Below the pieces are notes generated by a model. That model was not told the DNA's origin. It was given only the letters and a program-made list of their open reading frames with translations, and did not search any database. The position numbers and the translations under genes were made by a program. From assembly GCF_000430005.1 (NCBI RefSeq), contig NZ_AUCY01000013.1, positions 1-64,000 of the forward strand: a DNA stretch of 64,000 bases. Direction: 5' to 3'. Below, one piece after another: positions 56,645-64,000 of this stretch. Position 1 is the first letter of the stretch. Each line of letters starts with the position of its first letter. The DNA is from Desulfovibrio cuneatus DSM 11391 (lineage in GTDB: Bacteria > Desulfobacterota > Desulfovibrionia > Desulfovibrionales > Desulfovibrionaceae).

Positions 56645-56812
56645 GAATGGGGAGGCTCTGCCTCCCCACCCCCCTCCGCCAAGGGCATGATGCCCTTGGA
56701 ACCCGCATCACCGTTTACTTCCCCGCGTAGCGGGAAAGTAAACGTAAATGGGGGGTCAAGGGGAATCATTCCCCTTGCAGGGGTTGGGGGACAGCGTCCC
56801 CCAATAAAATTT
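56645..56812. repeat. Family B repeat, copy B8, between livJ and livH
   Basis: GGGGAGGC/GCCTCCCC, CCAAGGGCATGATGCCCTTGG is present with its arms, the central stem CGTTTACTTCCCCGC / GCGGGAAAGTAAACG (56712-56744), CAAGGGGAATCATTCCCCTTG and TTGGGGGAC/GTCCCCCAA. Complete element. Confidence 0.9.
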
Positions 56813-56831
56813 ACTTTTGTTAGGAATGGTT

Positions 56832-57737
56832 ATGGAAGAATTTTTACAGCAGCTCACCAACGGCCTTGCGGTGGGGGGTATTTATGCCCTTATCGCCCTG
56901 GGCTACACCATGGTGTACGGTGTGCTCCGGCTTATTAACTTTGCCCATGGCGACCTGTTCACCCTGGGGGCCTACCTTGGCTTTACCCTGCTTGCCTCCT
57001 TCGGCCTTTCCGGCGTTATTGGTGGGCTTGCCGGGGCAGGGCTTTTGGTGCTTATGGCCCTTATTTTTGTGGGCCTTGTGGGCGTTATGCTGGAACGCGC
57101 CGCCTACCGCCCCCTGCGCAATTCCGACAGGCTCTCTGCTGTGGTTTCCGCCCTTGGGGCTTCCATATTTTTGCAAAACGCCATGATGCTGCTGTATGGC
57201 GCACGCCCGCAGGTGTACCCGGTGCGCCTGCTGCCCACGGCTTCCTTCATGCTCATGGGGGTGGAAATTCCCTTTACCCGCGTGCTGCTGTTCAGCTCTT
57301 CTTTGGCGCTCATGTTCCTGCTGTTCTGGTTTATTAACCGCACCCGGGTGGGGGCAGCCATTCGGGCTGTTGCCATTGACCAGGGCGCGGCAAAACTGGT
57401 GGGCATTGATGTGAACCGCATCATCTCCCTGGTATTCCTTATTGGCCCTGCCCTTGGCGGTGCTGCCGGGGTAATGGTGGGCCTGTATTACGGGCAAATT
57501 ACCCACGACATGGGCCTGAACTATGGACTGAAAGCCTTTATTGCCGCCATTCTTGGGGGCATTGGCAACATTCCCGGTGCCATGCTGGGGGGCCTGCTGC
57601 TGGGGGTTATTGAAGCCCTGGGCACAGCCTACTTTGCCGTGGGCTGGAAAGACGCCTTCGCCTTTTTGGTGCTTATCCTCATTCTTATTGTACGCCCCAC
57701 TGGCCTTTTAGGCGAAAGAGTAGCGGATAAAATATGA
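56832..57737 (+). CDS. livH: Branched-chain amino-acid ABC transporter permease LivH
   Basis: A 301-residue inner-membrane permease with about eight hydrophobic segments. LTNGLAVGGIYALIALGYTM, VYGVLRLINFAHGDLFTLGA and YGLKAFIAAILGGIGNIPGA are the LivH-specific motifs (the last faces the ATPases). The start is ATG 56832, six bases after AGGA; TTG 56817 and ATG 56826 are alternatives. Its stop overlaps livM by 4 bases (ATGA). Confidence 0.94.
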   Translation: MEEFLQQLTNGLAVGGIYALIALGYTMVYGVLRLINFAHGDLFTLGAYLGFTLLASFGLSGVIGGLAGAGLLVLMALIFVGLVGVMLERAAYRPLRNSDRLSAVVSALGASIFLQNAMMLLYGARPQVYPVRLLPTASFMLMGVEIPFTRVLLFSSSLALMFLLFWFINRTRVGAAIRAVAIDQGAAKLVGIDVNRIISLVFLIGPALGGAAGVMVGLYYGQITHDMGLNYGLKAFIAAILGGIGNIPGAMLGGLLLGVIEALGTAYFAVGWKDAFAFLVLILILIVRPTGLLGERVADKI

Positions 57738-58828
57738 GCAGCATCACCAGTAATCGGTTGTTTTTGCCTGTTTCCGGTGCCATCTTTTTCCTGTGCATGG
57801 CCCTGCTGCCCCCGGTGCTGGGCAGTGCCGGGCTTGAAGGCGGCGGGCGCTACCACATTGGCGTGCTTAACGACATTGGCCTGTATGCCCTGCTGGGCCT
57901 TTCCCTGAACATTATTCTGGGGCAGGCCGGGCTGTTCAACATGGGGCACGGGGCCTTTTACGCCATGGGGGCTTACACCACCGCCATTTTAAACACCGTG
58001 TACGGGGTGCCCATTTTATACACCCTGCCCCTTGCCGGGGCCATTGCCGCTTTTTTTGCCTACCTCGTCACGCGCCCCATTTTGAAATTGCGGGGCGACT
58101 ACCTGCTGGTGGTGACCATTGGCATTGTGGAAATTGTGCGTATTTCCCTGATGAATGATGTGTTTGGCATGACAGGCGGGGCCAACGGCATTGCAGGCAT
58201 TGCCCGGCCAGAACTGTTCGGCTTTCGCCTTGTCAGCCCGGAGCACTTTTTCTATCTCATCTGGGGGTTTGTGGCCTTTACGGTGCTGCTGTTCCGTATG
58301 CTGGAAAATTCTCGCTTTGGCCGCGCCCTGTATTACATTAAGCACGACGAGCTCGCCGCTTCCGGCAGTGGCATAAACACCACCCATTACAAGCTTGTGG
58401 CCTTTGTGGTGGGGGCGTTTTGGGCGGGCATGGCAGGCACCCTGTATGCCACTAAAATGAAGTTTATTTCCCCGGTGGCCTTTTCCTTTTCCGAATCGGT
58501 GCTGCTGTTCGCCATTGTTATTTTGGGCGGGGCTGGCAGCATTCCCGGCGTTATTCTGGGGGCCTTTTTGCTTATTGGCCTGCCGGAACTGTTCCGTGAA
58601 CTGGCAGACGCCCGCATGCTGGTGTTCGGCCTTGCCATGATGGTAATGATGATTGTACGCCCGCAAGGTATTTTACCCCTGCGCCGCAGGGTGTATAACG
58701 CGGCAAAGCAGGTGGGTAAATACGCTTGCGCCATTGGTACCCAAAAGCTTGCGCCGCCTGCCCCAGAACCTGCCACAGACACCACCACACCGCCTGCCCC
58801 ACAAAAAGGCACAGGGGGCGCAGCATGA
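57734..58828 (+). CDS. livM: Branched-chain amino-acid ABC transporter permease LivM
   Basis: A 364-residue permease. GLSLNIILGQAGLFNMGHGA followed by FYAMGAY, and VLLFAIVILGGAGSIPGVIL are LivM motifs. The last 40 residues are a cytoplasmic tail rich in Pro/Thr (PAPEPATDTTTPPAPQKGTG) that is not usual for the family. It overlaps livH by 4 bases and livG by 4 bases. Confidence 0.94.
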   Translation: MSSITSNRLFLPVSGAIFFLCMALLPPVLGSAGLEGGGRYHIGVLNDIGLYALLGLSLNIILGQAGLFNMGHGAFYAMGAYTTAILNTVYGVPILYTLPLAGAIAAFFAYLVTRPILKLRGDYLLVVTIGIVEIVRISLMNDVFGMTGGANGIAGIARPELFGFRLVSPEHFFYLIWGFVAFTVLLFRMLENSRFGRALYYIKHDELAASGSGINTTHYKLVAFVVGAFWAGMAGTLYATKMKFISPVAFSFSESVLLFAIVILGGAGSIPGVILGAFLLIGLPELFRELADARMLVFGLAMMVMMIVRPQGILPLRRRVYNAAKQVGKYACAIGTQKLAPPAPEPATDTTTPPAPQKGTGGAA

Positions 58829-59595
58829 ACAACCTGCTTTCCCTGAACAACCTCATTAAAAGCTTTGGCGGGCTCACTGCCGTGGCGGGTGTTTCCTTCA
58901 ACGTGGCGGAAAAGTCCATTGTGGGGCTTATTGGCCCCAACGGGGCGGGCAAAACCACGGTATTTAACCTGATAACAGGCAACTACCGGCCCGATTCAGG
59001 CAACGTTATTTTTGCCCGGCACGACATTACCAAAACCCCCACCCATGAAATTGTCAGCAAGGGCATTGCCCGTACCTTCCAGACCATTCGCCTGTTCCCG
59101 GAAATGACAGTGCTGGAAAACGTGCTGGCAGGGTGCCATTGCCGCATGCGGGCCGGGGTGCTTGCCTCCATGTTCCACACCCCGGCCCAGCGCCGGGAAG
59201 AGCGTTCCGCCATTGAAAAAGCCATGCGGGAACTGGCTTTTGTGGGCCTGGACGACCAGTATGCAAACCTGGCCAAAAACCTTTCCTACGGCAACCAGCG
59301 CCTGCTGGAAGTGGCCCGCGCCCTTGCCACAGAGCCGCGCTTTCTTATTCTGGATGAGCCAGCAGGGGGCATGAACGACCAGGAAACCGCCGACCTTATT
59401 GGCCTTATTCAGGCCATTCGCAGCCGGGGCATTGCCGTGCTCCTTATTGAACACGACATGCACTTGGTCATGCAGGTGTGCGAAAAGCTGGTGGTGCTGG
59501 AATACGGCGCTGTGATTGCTGAAGGCACCCCGGCAGAAATAAAGGCCAACCCACTGGTAATTAAGGCGTATCTTGGTTCAGAAGAATTAGACTAA
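58825..59595 (+). CDS. livG: Branched-chain amino-acid ABC transporter ATPase LivG
   Basis: A 256-residue ATPase. Walker A GPNGAGKTT at 37-45, signature LSYGNQR (the LSYGxQR form typical of LivG), Walker B FLILDEPAGGMN and switch IEHDM. The sequence around GIARTFQTIRLFPEMTVLEN is LivG-specific. The start at 58825 overlaps the livM stop (ATGA). Confidence 0.95.
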   Translation: MNNLLSLNNLIKSFGGLTAVAGVSFNVAEKSIVGLIGPNGAGKTTVFNLITGNYRPDSGNVIFARHDITKTPTHEIVSKGIARTFQTIRLFPEMTVLENVLAGCHCRMRAGVLASMFHTPAQRREERSAIEKAMRELAFVGLDDQYANLAKNLSYGNQRLLEVARALATEPRFLILDEPAGGMNDQETADLIGLIQAIRSRGIAVLLIEHDMHLVMQVCEKLVVLEYGAVIAEGTPAEIKANPLVIKAYLGSEELD

Positions 59596-59772
59596 GGAAA
59601 CGCTGATTTTTGGGGCGGCTCTGCCTCCCCAAACCCCTCCGCCAAGGGCATGATGCCCTTGGAACCCCACATCAGCGTTTACGTTTCCGCTGCGCGGGAA
59701 CGTAAACGCAAATGGGGGTCAAGGGGCGTCACGTCCCTTGCAGGGGGGGTGGGGGACAGCGTCCCCCAATAA
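59596..59772. repeat. Family B repeat, copy B9, between livG and livF
   Basis: Starts with GGAAACGCTGATTTTT, the Family A end sequence, then GGGCGGC/GCCTCCCC, CCAAGGGCATGATGCCCTTGG with its arms, the central stem GCGTTTACGTTTCCGC / GCGGGAACGTAAACGC (59675-59709), CAAGGGGCGTCACGTCCCTTG with its arms, and TGGGGGAC/GTCCCCCA. It splits the two ATPase genes of one operon. Confidence 0.9.
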
Positions 59773-59789
59773 CATTCAAGGAATATCGC

Positions 59790-60539
59790 ATGTCCAACAG
59801 CATCACAGAAGCCACCGCCACCCCGTACCTGACCTTGCGCGACCTGCGCGTGAGCTATGGCAGTGTGGAAGCGTTGCATTCCATCAATATTACTGTGAAT
59901 CAGGGTGAAATTGTCACCATTCTGGGTGCCAACGGCGCAGGCAAAACCACCACCCTCATGTCCATTAGCGGCCTGTTGCGCCCAACCCATGGGGAAATTC
60001 TGTTCCAGGGGGAAGCCCTGCACACCCTGCCCCCCCACGTTATTGTGCAGCGCGGCATTACCCAGTCGCCGGAAGGGCGGCGGGTGTTTGGCACCATGAG
60101 CGTGCTGGAAAACCTGCAACTGGGGGCATACACCCGCAAAAATGCCGATGAAGCCGCCAAAAATCTGCAATGGATTTTTGAGCTATTCCCCCGGCTGGAA
60201 GAGCGGGCCAGCCAGCTTGCTGGCACCCTTTCCGGCGGGGAACAGCAAATGCTGGCCATTGGGCGTGCCCTTATGGGGTGCCCCCGCGTGCTGCTGCTGG
60301 ACGAACCCTCCCTTGGCCTGGCCCCCATTCTGGTGCAGTTTATTTTTGACACCATCAAGGCCATTAACAAAACGGGCATGACCGTTATTCTGGTAGAACA
60401 AAACGCCCGTGCTGCCCTGAAGCTGGCAGACAGGGGCTATGTGCTGGAAGTAGGCAAGGTTGTGCTGGAAGACACCGCCCCCAACCTGCTGGCCAACCCG
60501 GAAGTGCAGAATGCGTACCTTGGCGGCCAACGCGACTAG
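59790..60539 (+). CDS. livF: Branched-chain amino-acid ABC transporter ATPase LivF
   Basis: A 249-residue ATPase. Walker A GANGAGKTT at 46-54, the LivF motif GITQSPEGRRVFGTMSVLEN, signature LSGGEQQM, Walker B VLLLDEPSLGLAP and VEQNAR in place of the switch His. The start at 59790 follows AAGGA. Last gene of the liv operon; two Family A/C repeats follow its stop codon. Confidence 0.95.
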   Translation: MSNSITEATATPYLTLRDLRVSYGSVEALHSINITVNQGEIVTILGANGAGKTTTLMSISGLLRPTHGEILFQGEALHTLPPHVIVQRGITQSPEGRRVFGTMSVLENLQLGAYTRKNADEAAKNLQWIFELFPRLEERASQLAGTLSGGEQQMLAIGRALMGCPRVLLLDEPSLGLAPILVQFIFDTIKAINKTGMTVILVEQNARAALKLADRGYVLEVGKVVLEDTAPNLLANPEVQNAYLGGQRD

Positions 60540-60888
60540 GGAAACGCTCATTTATTCCGTTTGGCGGCGTTGCTTGCTTTTTTTGAAGAGGGGCAGGGCA
60601 GAAGAGCCCAGCCCGCTCTTCAAAAAAAACATCGCGCCTTGCCAAACGAAATAACTGAGCGTTTCCTATATCCGCTTGGAGGGAGTGTCAATTCTGCAGA
60701 AATAAGCCCACGGAGAGCCGAGTCAGCTCTTCTGTCGGTGCAGTTTCATTATAGCCGACGGCAGTCGCGAGCGTAGCGAGCCGTGGAGCGAGGGCGGAGG
60801 GAATAGACAGCTTTGCTGGCTGTTCATCTCAACGCAGCCCGAGCGGAAGAAAGTTGCCAAACGGAATAAATCAGCGTTTCCTTAGCCC
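60538..60888. repeat. Family A copy A9 followed by a Family A/C composite (A10 + C6)
   Basis: 60538-60665 is a full Family A hairpin with inner stem TTTTTTTGAAGAG / CTCTTCAAAAAAA and GGGCAGAAGAGCCC loop. 60700-60888 has GCCGAGTCAGCTCTTCTG, the Family C core GTCGCGAGCGTAGCGAGCC, CAGCTTTGCTGGCTGTTCAT and the closing arm TTGCCAAACGGAATAAATCA, GCGTTTCC, much as at 53940-54147. From 60889 to 61012 only a TTTTGCCTG/CAGGCAAAA hairpin is seen. Confidence 0.85.
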
Positions 60889-61012
60889 CTGTTGCTTTTT
60901 GCCTGCCTATGCTATGCTGCGCATACAGGCAAAAGGCCCATTGCCCTTGCCGTGCCCATAGTGTGGGCGAGAGGGTGGCTATTTATTGTGGGCCACACAG
61001 GAGATTGTGCCA

Positions 61013-61756
61013 ATGACCTCCGTGAAACAATACCGCGCACTGCGCAAGCAATATCTGCAATGGGCATTTTCCCCGCAAGGGGAAGTGGCCTTGAAGGCCA
61101 GGCTTATGCTGCTGCGCCATTTACTTTCCGGCTGGCCCCGGCGGTCACGTTCTGTCTTGGTAATGCACGCTGGCAGAAGCGCATTCCCTGAGCTGTTGTA
61201 CGACTGCGGCTTTACTGTAACGTGCCAGGAAGACGACCCCACACAGTACAACCGCCTGTGCGAGCAAAACAAAAAGCATTTGCCTTGCGTGCTGGCTGCT
61301 CCAGACCATTTACCCTTTGAAGACCGCTCCTTCGATTTTACCGTGGCTATTTCCGGCATTGAATACTGGCCCGACCCGCTTGCTGTTCTGGGTGAAATTG
61401 GCCGGGTCAGTTGCGGCGGCTGCATTTTGCTTTTTGCCAACAAACTTTCCCTGTTCTGGCTTGAAACCCTGTTTGGGCAGAAGCGCCGCACGCCTCTGCC
61501 TAGCCCACCACAATGGGCATTGCCAAGGCACGTTCGTTCCTTGGCCACCCAGGCGTTTGGGGCACGGACAATGACATTTGCCTCCGTACTGTATGGCCCT
61601 GGCAACGTGTGGCCTTACAGCCTGAAAAAAGACATTGCCCTTGTTTCCCCCTTGCCCCTGGGGGCGTTTGCCGGGCTGCGGGTAGACTTTGCCCCCATGG
61701 CCACAGGCACAATGATGCCTGTGTGCATTGACACAGCTATTTCTTCCGCAGAATAA
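61013..61756 (+). CDS. Methyltransferase-fold protein (type 11), possibly degenerate
   Basis: A 247-residue protein. SVLVMHAGRSAFPELLYDCG occupies the place of the SAM motif I but lacks the GxGxG spacing (VMHAGRSAFP). The later DHLPFEDRSFDFTVAISGIE and YWPDPLAVLGEIGRVSCGGC followed by ILLFANK are typical of methyltransferase type 11 domains. The start is ATG 61013, nine bases after AGGAG. SAM binding is therefore uncertain; it may be a methyltransferase of an unusual subfamily or a non-catalytic relative. Confidence 0.65.
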   Translation: MTSVKQYRALRKQYLQWAFSPQGEVALKARLMLLRHLLSGWPRRSRSVLVMHAGRSAFPELLYDCGFTVTCQEDDPTQYNRLCEQNKKHLPCVLAAPDHLPFEDRSFDFTVAISGIEYWPDPLAVLGEIGRVSCGGCILLFANKLSLFWLETLFGQKRRTPLPSPPQWALPRHVRSLATQAFGARTMTFASVLYGPGNVWPYSLKKDIALVSPLPLGAFAGLRVDFAPMATGTMMPVCIDTAISSAE

Positions 61757-61858
61757 CTGCGGCACAAGCTGTGTTGACGGTTGTTTTTCAGAGTATGCTG
61801 TGCGGCAAGGCGGCACAGTACCGTTTGTTCACTGGCGCATTCAGGAAAGGAGAAGAGC

Positions 61859-62032
61859 ATGGGCGCAAGCCGCATTACCCGTGGTATACTTATTGGTGGC
61901 TCACTTGGCGCGTTTAGCGCCCTTATGGGCGTAAGTGAAAGCATGTTCATGGCAGTGGGCGTGGGGATGATTGCTGGCCTGCTGGCCGGGCTGACCATGC
62001 AACGGCTGGAGAATAAGCGGCGAGGGAAGTAA
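61859..62032 (+). CDS. Small membrane protein of unknown function
   Basis: A 57-residue protein with two hydrophobic segments (ITRGILIGGSLGAFSALMGV and MFMAVGVGMIAGLLAGLTMQ) joined by a short SES turn, and a basic tail RLENKRRGK. The ribosome site AAAGGAGAAG lies directly in front. The gene is about 100 bases after the methyltransferase-like gene and may belong to its transcript. The glycine-zipper-like helices suggest self-association. No family recognised. Confidence 0.65.
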   Translation: MGASRITRGILIGGSLGAFSALMGVSESMFMAVGVGMIAGLLAGLTMQRLENKRRGK

Positions 62033-62111
62033 GGTGGAGTACTGGATTATTTGCAGGGGGTAGGCGGGAGGCTGTGCGGCGCAAGCGCCACACCATTGCT
62101 CTTTTCACTTT

Positions 62112-62986
62112 ATTCATCCGCTCCGCTAGGGTCAGGGGGCCTTCGCCCGGCCCCCTAACAACCCCAGGCGCTTGGGGCTCTGCCCCAAGACCCCGTTTAG
62201 GTTACGGCTCGCGCTCAGTAGATTTGTTTCGCTCACTCGAAGACTCGTACGCTGCACAAATATATTCGCGCGGGAGGGCACCGTGCCAAGTGAGAGTGAG
62301 ACAGTGTATGACAGACAACTTTCCCCACAGGCTTTGCCACATAAGGCAATTGCTACACTGGCAGCAAGCGGCACAAAAACGTAACGCACTTCGCATGAGC
62401 AGAGGGGCGCAACAAAGCGCACATAAGACGGGGGAGAATCGAAAAATTATCTGTACGGTGCGGCGAAACGCCGCCTTGATTTTTGAATGACACAGCCTTG
62501 TATGGCACTATTTTTTACTGCACTTTCATCATCTGAGAAAAGCCCACTCACTCATACAAAGAGTGGTGGTAATCTCACCGCTTCCCTTCGCTATAGTGAT
62601 TACCCTTTGTAGCAACGCTAATGAACTCCCCCATCCTTCAATAGACGAGCGTACCCATAGCTCCACCAATGTAAGCGCGCTTTGTTGCGCCCGCTTACCC
62701 ATACGATGTGCGGTTTTTTGATAGCCACTTTCCTTTGATTCGCCAGTTACCCTGTGCGGCGCAGCATATTATTACGGCAAGCTAGCCGAAACTCATATCG
62801 CTCTAGCTTGGCACAGCGGTTTCCCCGCGCGAATATGTTTGCGGGCGTCACGAGCGCAGCGAGTTAGCGTAGCAAACATTTTGAGCGCGGGCCGTAACCT
62901 AGCGGGTCACGGGGTGCAACCCCGTGGGTGTGGGGTTGTCAGGGGGCCGCACAAGGGCCCCCTGACCCTAGCGGAGCGGCAAACTA
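62112..62986. repeat. Segment bounded by 170-bp imperfect terminal inverted repeats
   Basis: The left arm (62116-62285) starts TCCGCTCCGCTAGGGTCAGG and the right arm (62816-62986) ends CCTGACCCTAGCGGAGCGG; both continue through CCCCCT.ACAACCCC, TAGGTTACGGC.CGCGCTCA and ATATTCGCGCGGG. The inner 530 bp has no credible open frame but several hairpins: GCGGCG/CGCCGC with TTTTTG (62459-62490), GGTAATC/GATTACC (62577-62611), GTAAGCG/CGCTTAC (62668-62697) and CCACTC/GAGTGG (62549-62571). No transposase is encoded. Confidence 0.7.
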
Positions 62987-63053
62987 AACAAAAAACACAA
63001 GCTGGGGCGGCGGCACGCCGCATGAAACACCGCAGTCCCCTTCTTCCAACAAC

Positions 63054-63872
63054 TTACCCCGCCGCAGCCACAACCCGCACCAGCCTTGCTACATCAGCAG
63101 CCTTCAACCCATACAGCGCGTCCAGAAAATGCGGTACAAACGTCCCTGGCCCATCGGCCTTACGGGCCGCTATGCTCCCCGCTGCTGCCATAACCGCCAT
63201 GGCACTCATGGCGGCAAGGCTGCCGTCTGCGGCTGTGGCGGCAAACGCCCCTGCCAGGGCAGAAGCTGTACACCCCATGCCGGTTACCCGGCACATCAGG
63301 GGGTGGCCCCCTTCCACCTGGAATACCCCGCCGCCGGGTTGCACAATAATATCTACCACGCCACTAATGCACACGGTGCAGTCATGCCGGGCTGCCAGCA
63401 CCCGCGCGGCCCCAAGGGCACTGTGGGAAAGGGCGGTGCTGTCTACCCCGCGGGTAGTCCCCCCTTCTCCGGCAAGGGCCAGCACTTCTGAAGCATTCCC
63501 CCGTAGCAGGCACCCTTTGGCAGCCCGCAGCAGTTCCAAAGCGGTGTGGGTACGGTAACGGCTGGCCCCGGCCCCCACAGGGTCAATAACAACAGGAATG
63601 CCCCGGCTTTGGGCTGTTTTGAGGGCCAGGTGCATGGCCGCCACCCAGGCAGGGGAAAGGGTGCCAATGTTCAGCACCAGGGCAGAAGCAATGCCGGCAA
63701 TTTCTTCAACCTCTTCCTGGGCATGGGCCATAACCGGGGAAGCCCCCAGGGCCAGCAGGGCATTGGCTGTGTGCTGCATGACCACAAAATTCGTTATGTT
63801 ATGTACTAAGGGCGCGGCAGCCCGCACTTTGGCAAGCTGTTCACCCACAAGCCCTACAAGACCGCAACTCAT
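63054..63872 (-). CDS. thiM: Hydroxyethylthiazole kinase
   Basis: A 272-residue ribokinase-fold enzyme that phosphorylates the thiazole alcohol in thiamine salvage. Motifs: APLVHNITNFVVMQHTANAL, LGASPVMAHAQEEVEEIAGI, DPVGAGASRYRT, RGNASEVLALAGE and the GTGC-type catalytic loop VTGMGCTASALAGAF. The start at 63872 follows AAGGAG; the longer frame has no homologous N-terminus. No other thi gene is in the window. The upstream 128 bases to the window end contain no complete TPP riboswitch. Confidence 0.94.
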   Translation of the reverse strand: MSCGLVGLVGEQLAKVRAAAPLVHNITNFVVMQHTANALLALGASPVMAHAQEEVEEIAGIASALVLNIGTLSPAWVAAMHLALKTAQSRGIPVVIDPVGAGASRYRTHTALELLRAAKGCLLRGNASEVLALAGEGGTTRGVDSTALSHSALGAARVLAARHDCTVCISGVVDIIVQPGGGVFQVEGGHPLMCRVTGMGCTASALAGAFAATAADGSLAAMSAMAVMAAAGSIAARKADGPGTFVPHFLDALYGLKAADVARLVRVVAAAG

Positions 63873-64000
63873 AGTGTGCTCCTTTTTGGTGTATGGGGAG
63901 TTCATGAACGGAAATCAGCGTTTCCCCCAAGTAAAGGAGAAAGAGAAGCCCTTGTCAAGCGAAACGCTAGGGCTTATATTCCCTGTTTGCCTCAATGCGT
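63873..64000. other. Upstream region of thiM, cut by the window edge
   Basis: Contains GGAAATCAGCGTTTCCCC at 63911-63928, a terminal Family A arm, and AAGCCCT/AGGGCTT arms (63946-63975). The TPP riboswitch hallmark CTGAGA was not found. Confidence 0.45.

Noticed and set aside
62839-63558. 239-codon rightward frame over thiM
   Set aside because: Antisense shadow of the complete hydroxyethylthiazole kinase gene, extended into the inverted repeat.
63873-64000. TPP riboswitch before thiM
   Set aside because: Expected because of thiM, but the CTGAGA and other conserved boxes are absent from the visible 128 bases; the window ends before more can be read.

Overview
The window looks like chromosomal DNA from around the replication origin of a motile, Gram-negative, sulfate-reducer-like bacterium, most probably a Desulfovibrionales member (inference). 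The grounds are the dnaA-dnaN-gyrB-gyrA cluster with a DnaA-box array, parA/parB with parS, an ECF nickel transporter of the NikK-NikL-NikM-NikQ-NikO type typical of Desulfovibrio relatives, separately encoded heptose kinase and adenylyltransferase (LPS core), a flagellar hook protein, and several sigma-54 promoters. No rRNA, tRNA, CRISPR array, transposase or prophage gene was recognised.

Layout. 0-3.4 kb: a ZraP/Spy-like periplasmic protein and a FlgE-type hook protein, divergently transcribed from two sigma-54 promoters that share one palindromic site, then an Rrf2 regulator. 3.8-10.7 kb: orphan HPt protein, lepA-lepB, a C4-dicarboxylate carrier with its own sigma-54 promoter, and an MFS transporter. 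10.9-14.8 kb: nickel/cobalt ECF operon with an operator-like dyad at its promoter. 14.9-22.4 kb: methyltransferase, HU, lipoprotein plus TPR protein, heptose adenylyltransferase, ABC-F protein, NUDIX hydrolase. 22.4-23.0 kb: no convincing gene, but a sigma-54 promoter, the same palindromic activator-type site, strongly paired sequence and a terminator, read here as a candidate structured ncRNA of about 420 nt. 23.3-28.9 kb: adhesin-like fragment, two sugar-nucleotide epimerases, coaBC. 28.9-33.9 kb: parS sites, parA, a zinc-ribbon protein, parB, heptose kinase, DUF2459 protein. 34-43 kb: GGDEF-like/TPR protein, hybrid histidine kinase, comF, flavoprotein, metallo-hydrolase, TPR lipoprotein. 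43.3-53.7 kb: gyrA, gyrB, dnaN, dnaA and a U32 peptidase-family gene, all leftward, ending at the probable oriC (53.28-53.73 kb). 54.2-64 kb: CNNM/CBS protein, a complete liv branched-chain amino-acid ABC operon, methyltransferase, small membrane protein, an inverted-repeat-bounded segment, and thiM.

Between genes the window is unusually rich in three families of dispersed palindromic repeats. Family A is a long imperfect hairpin of about 130 bp with CGTTTGGC boxes. Family B is a string of four or five small hairpins beginning or ending with GGGGAGGC or GGGGGAC arms; its central stem changes sequence between copies but keeps pairing. Family C carries a GTCGCGAGCGTAGCGAG core. They nest in each other and sit inside the liv operon, next to dnaA and next to gyrA.

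Replication appears to start near 53.5 kb: genes to the left (dnaA to gyrA) run left and the liv operon runs right. The ParABS segment about 24 kb away fits an origin-proximal segregation locus.
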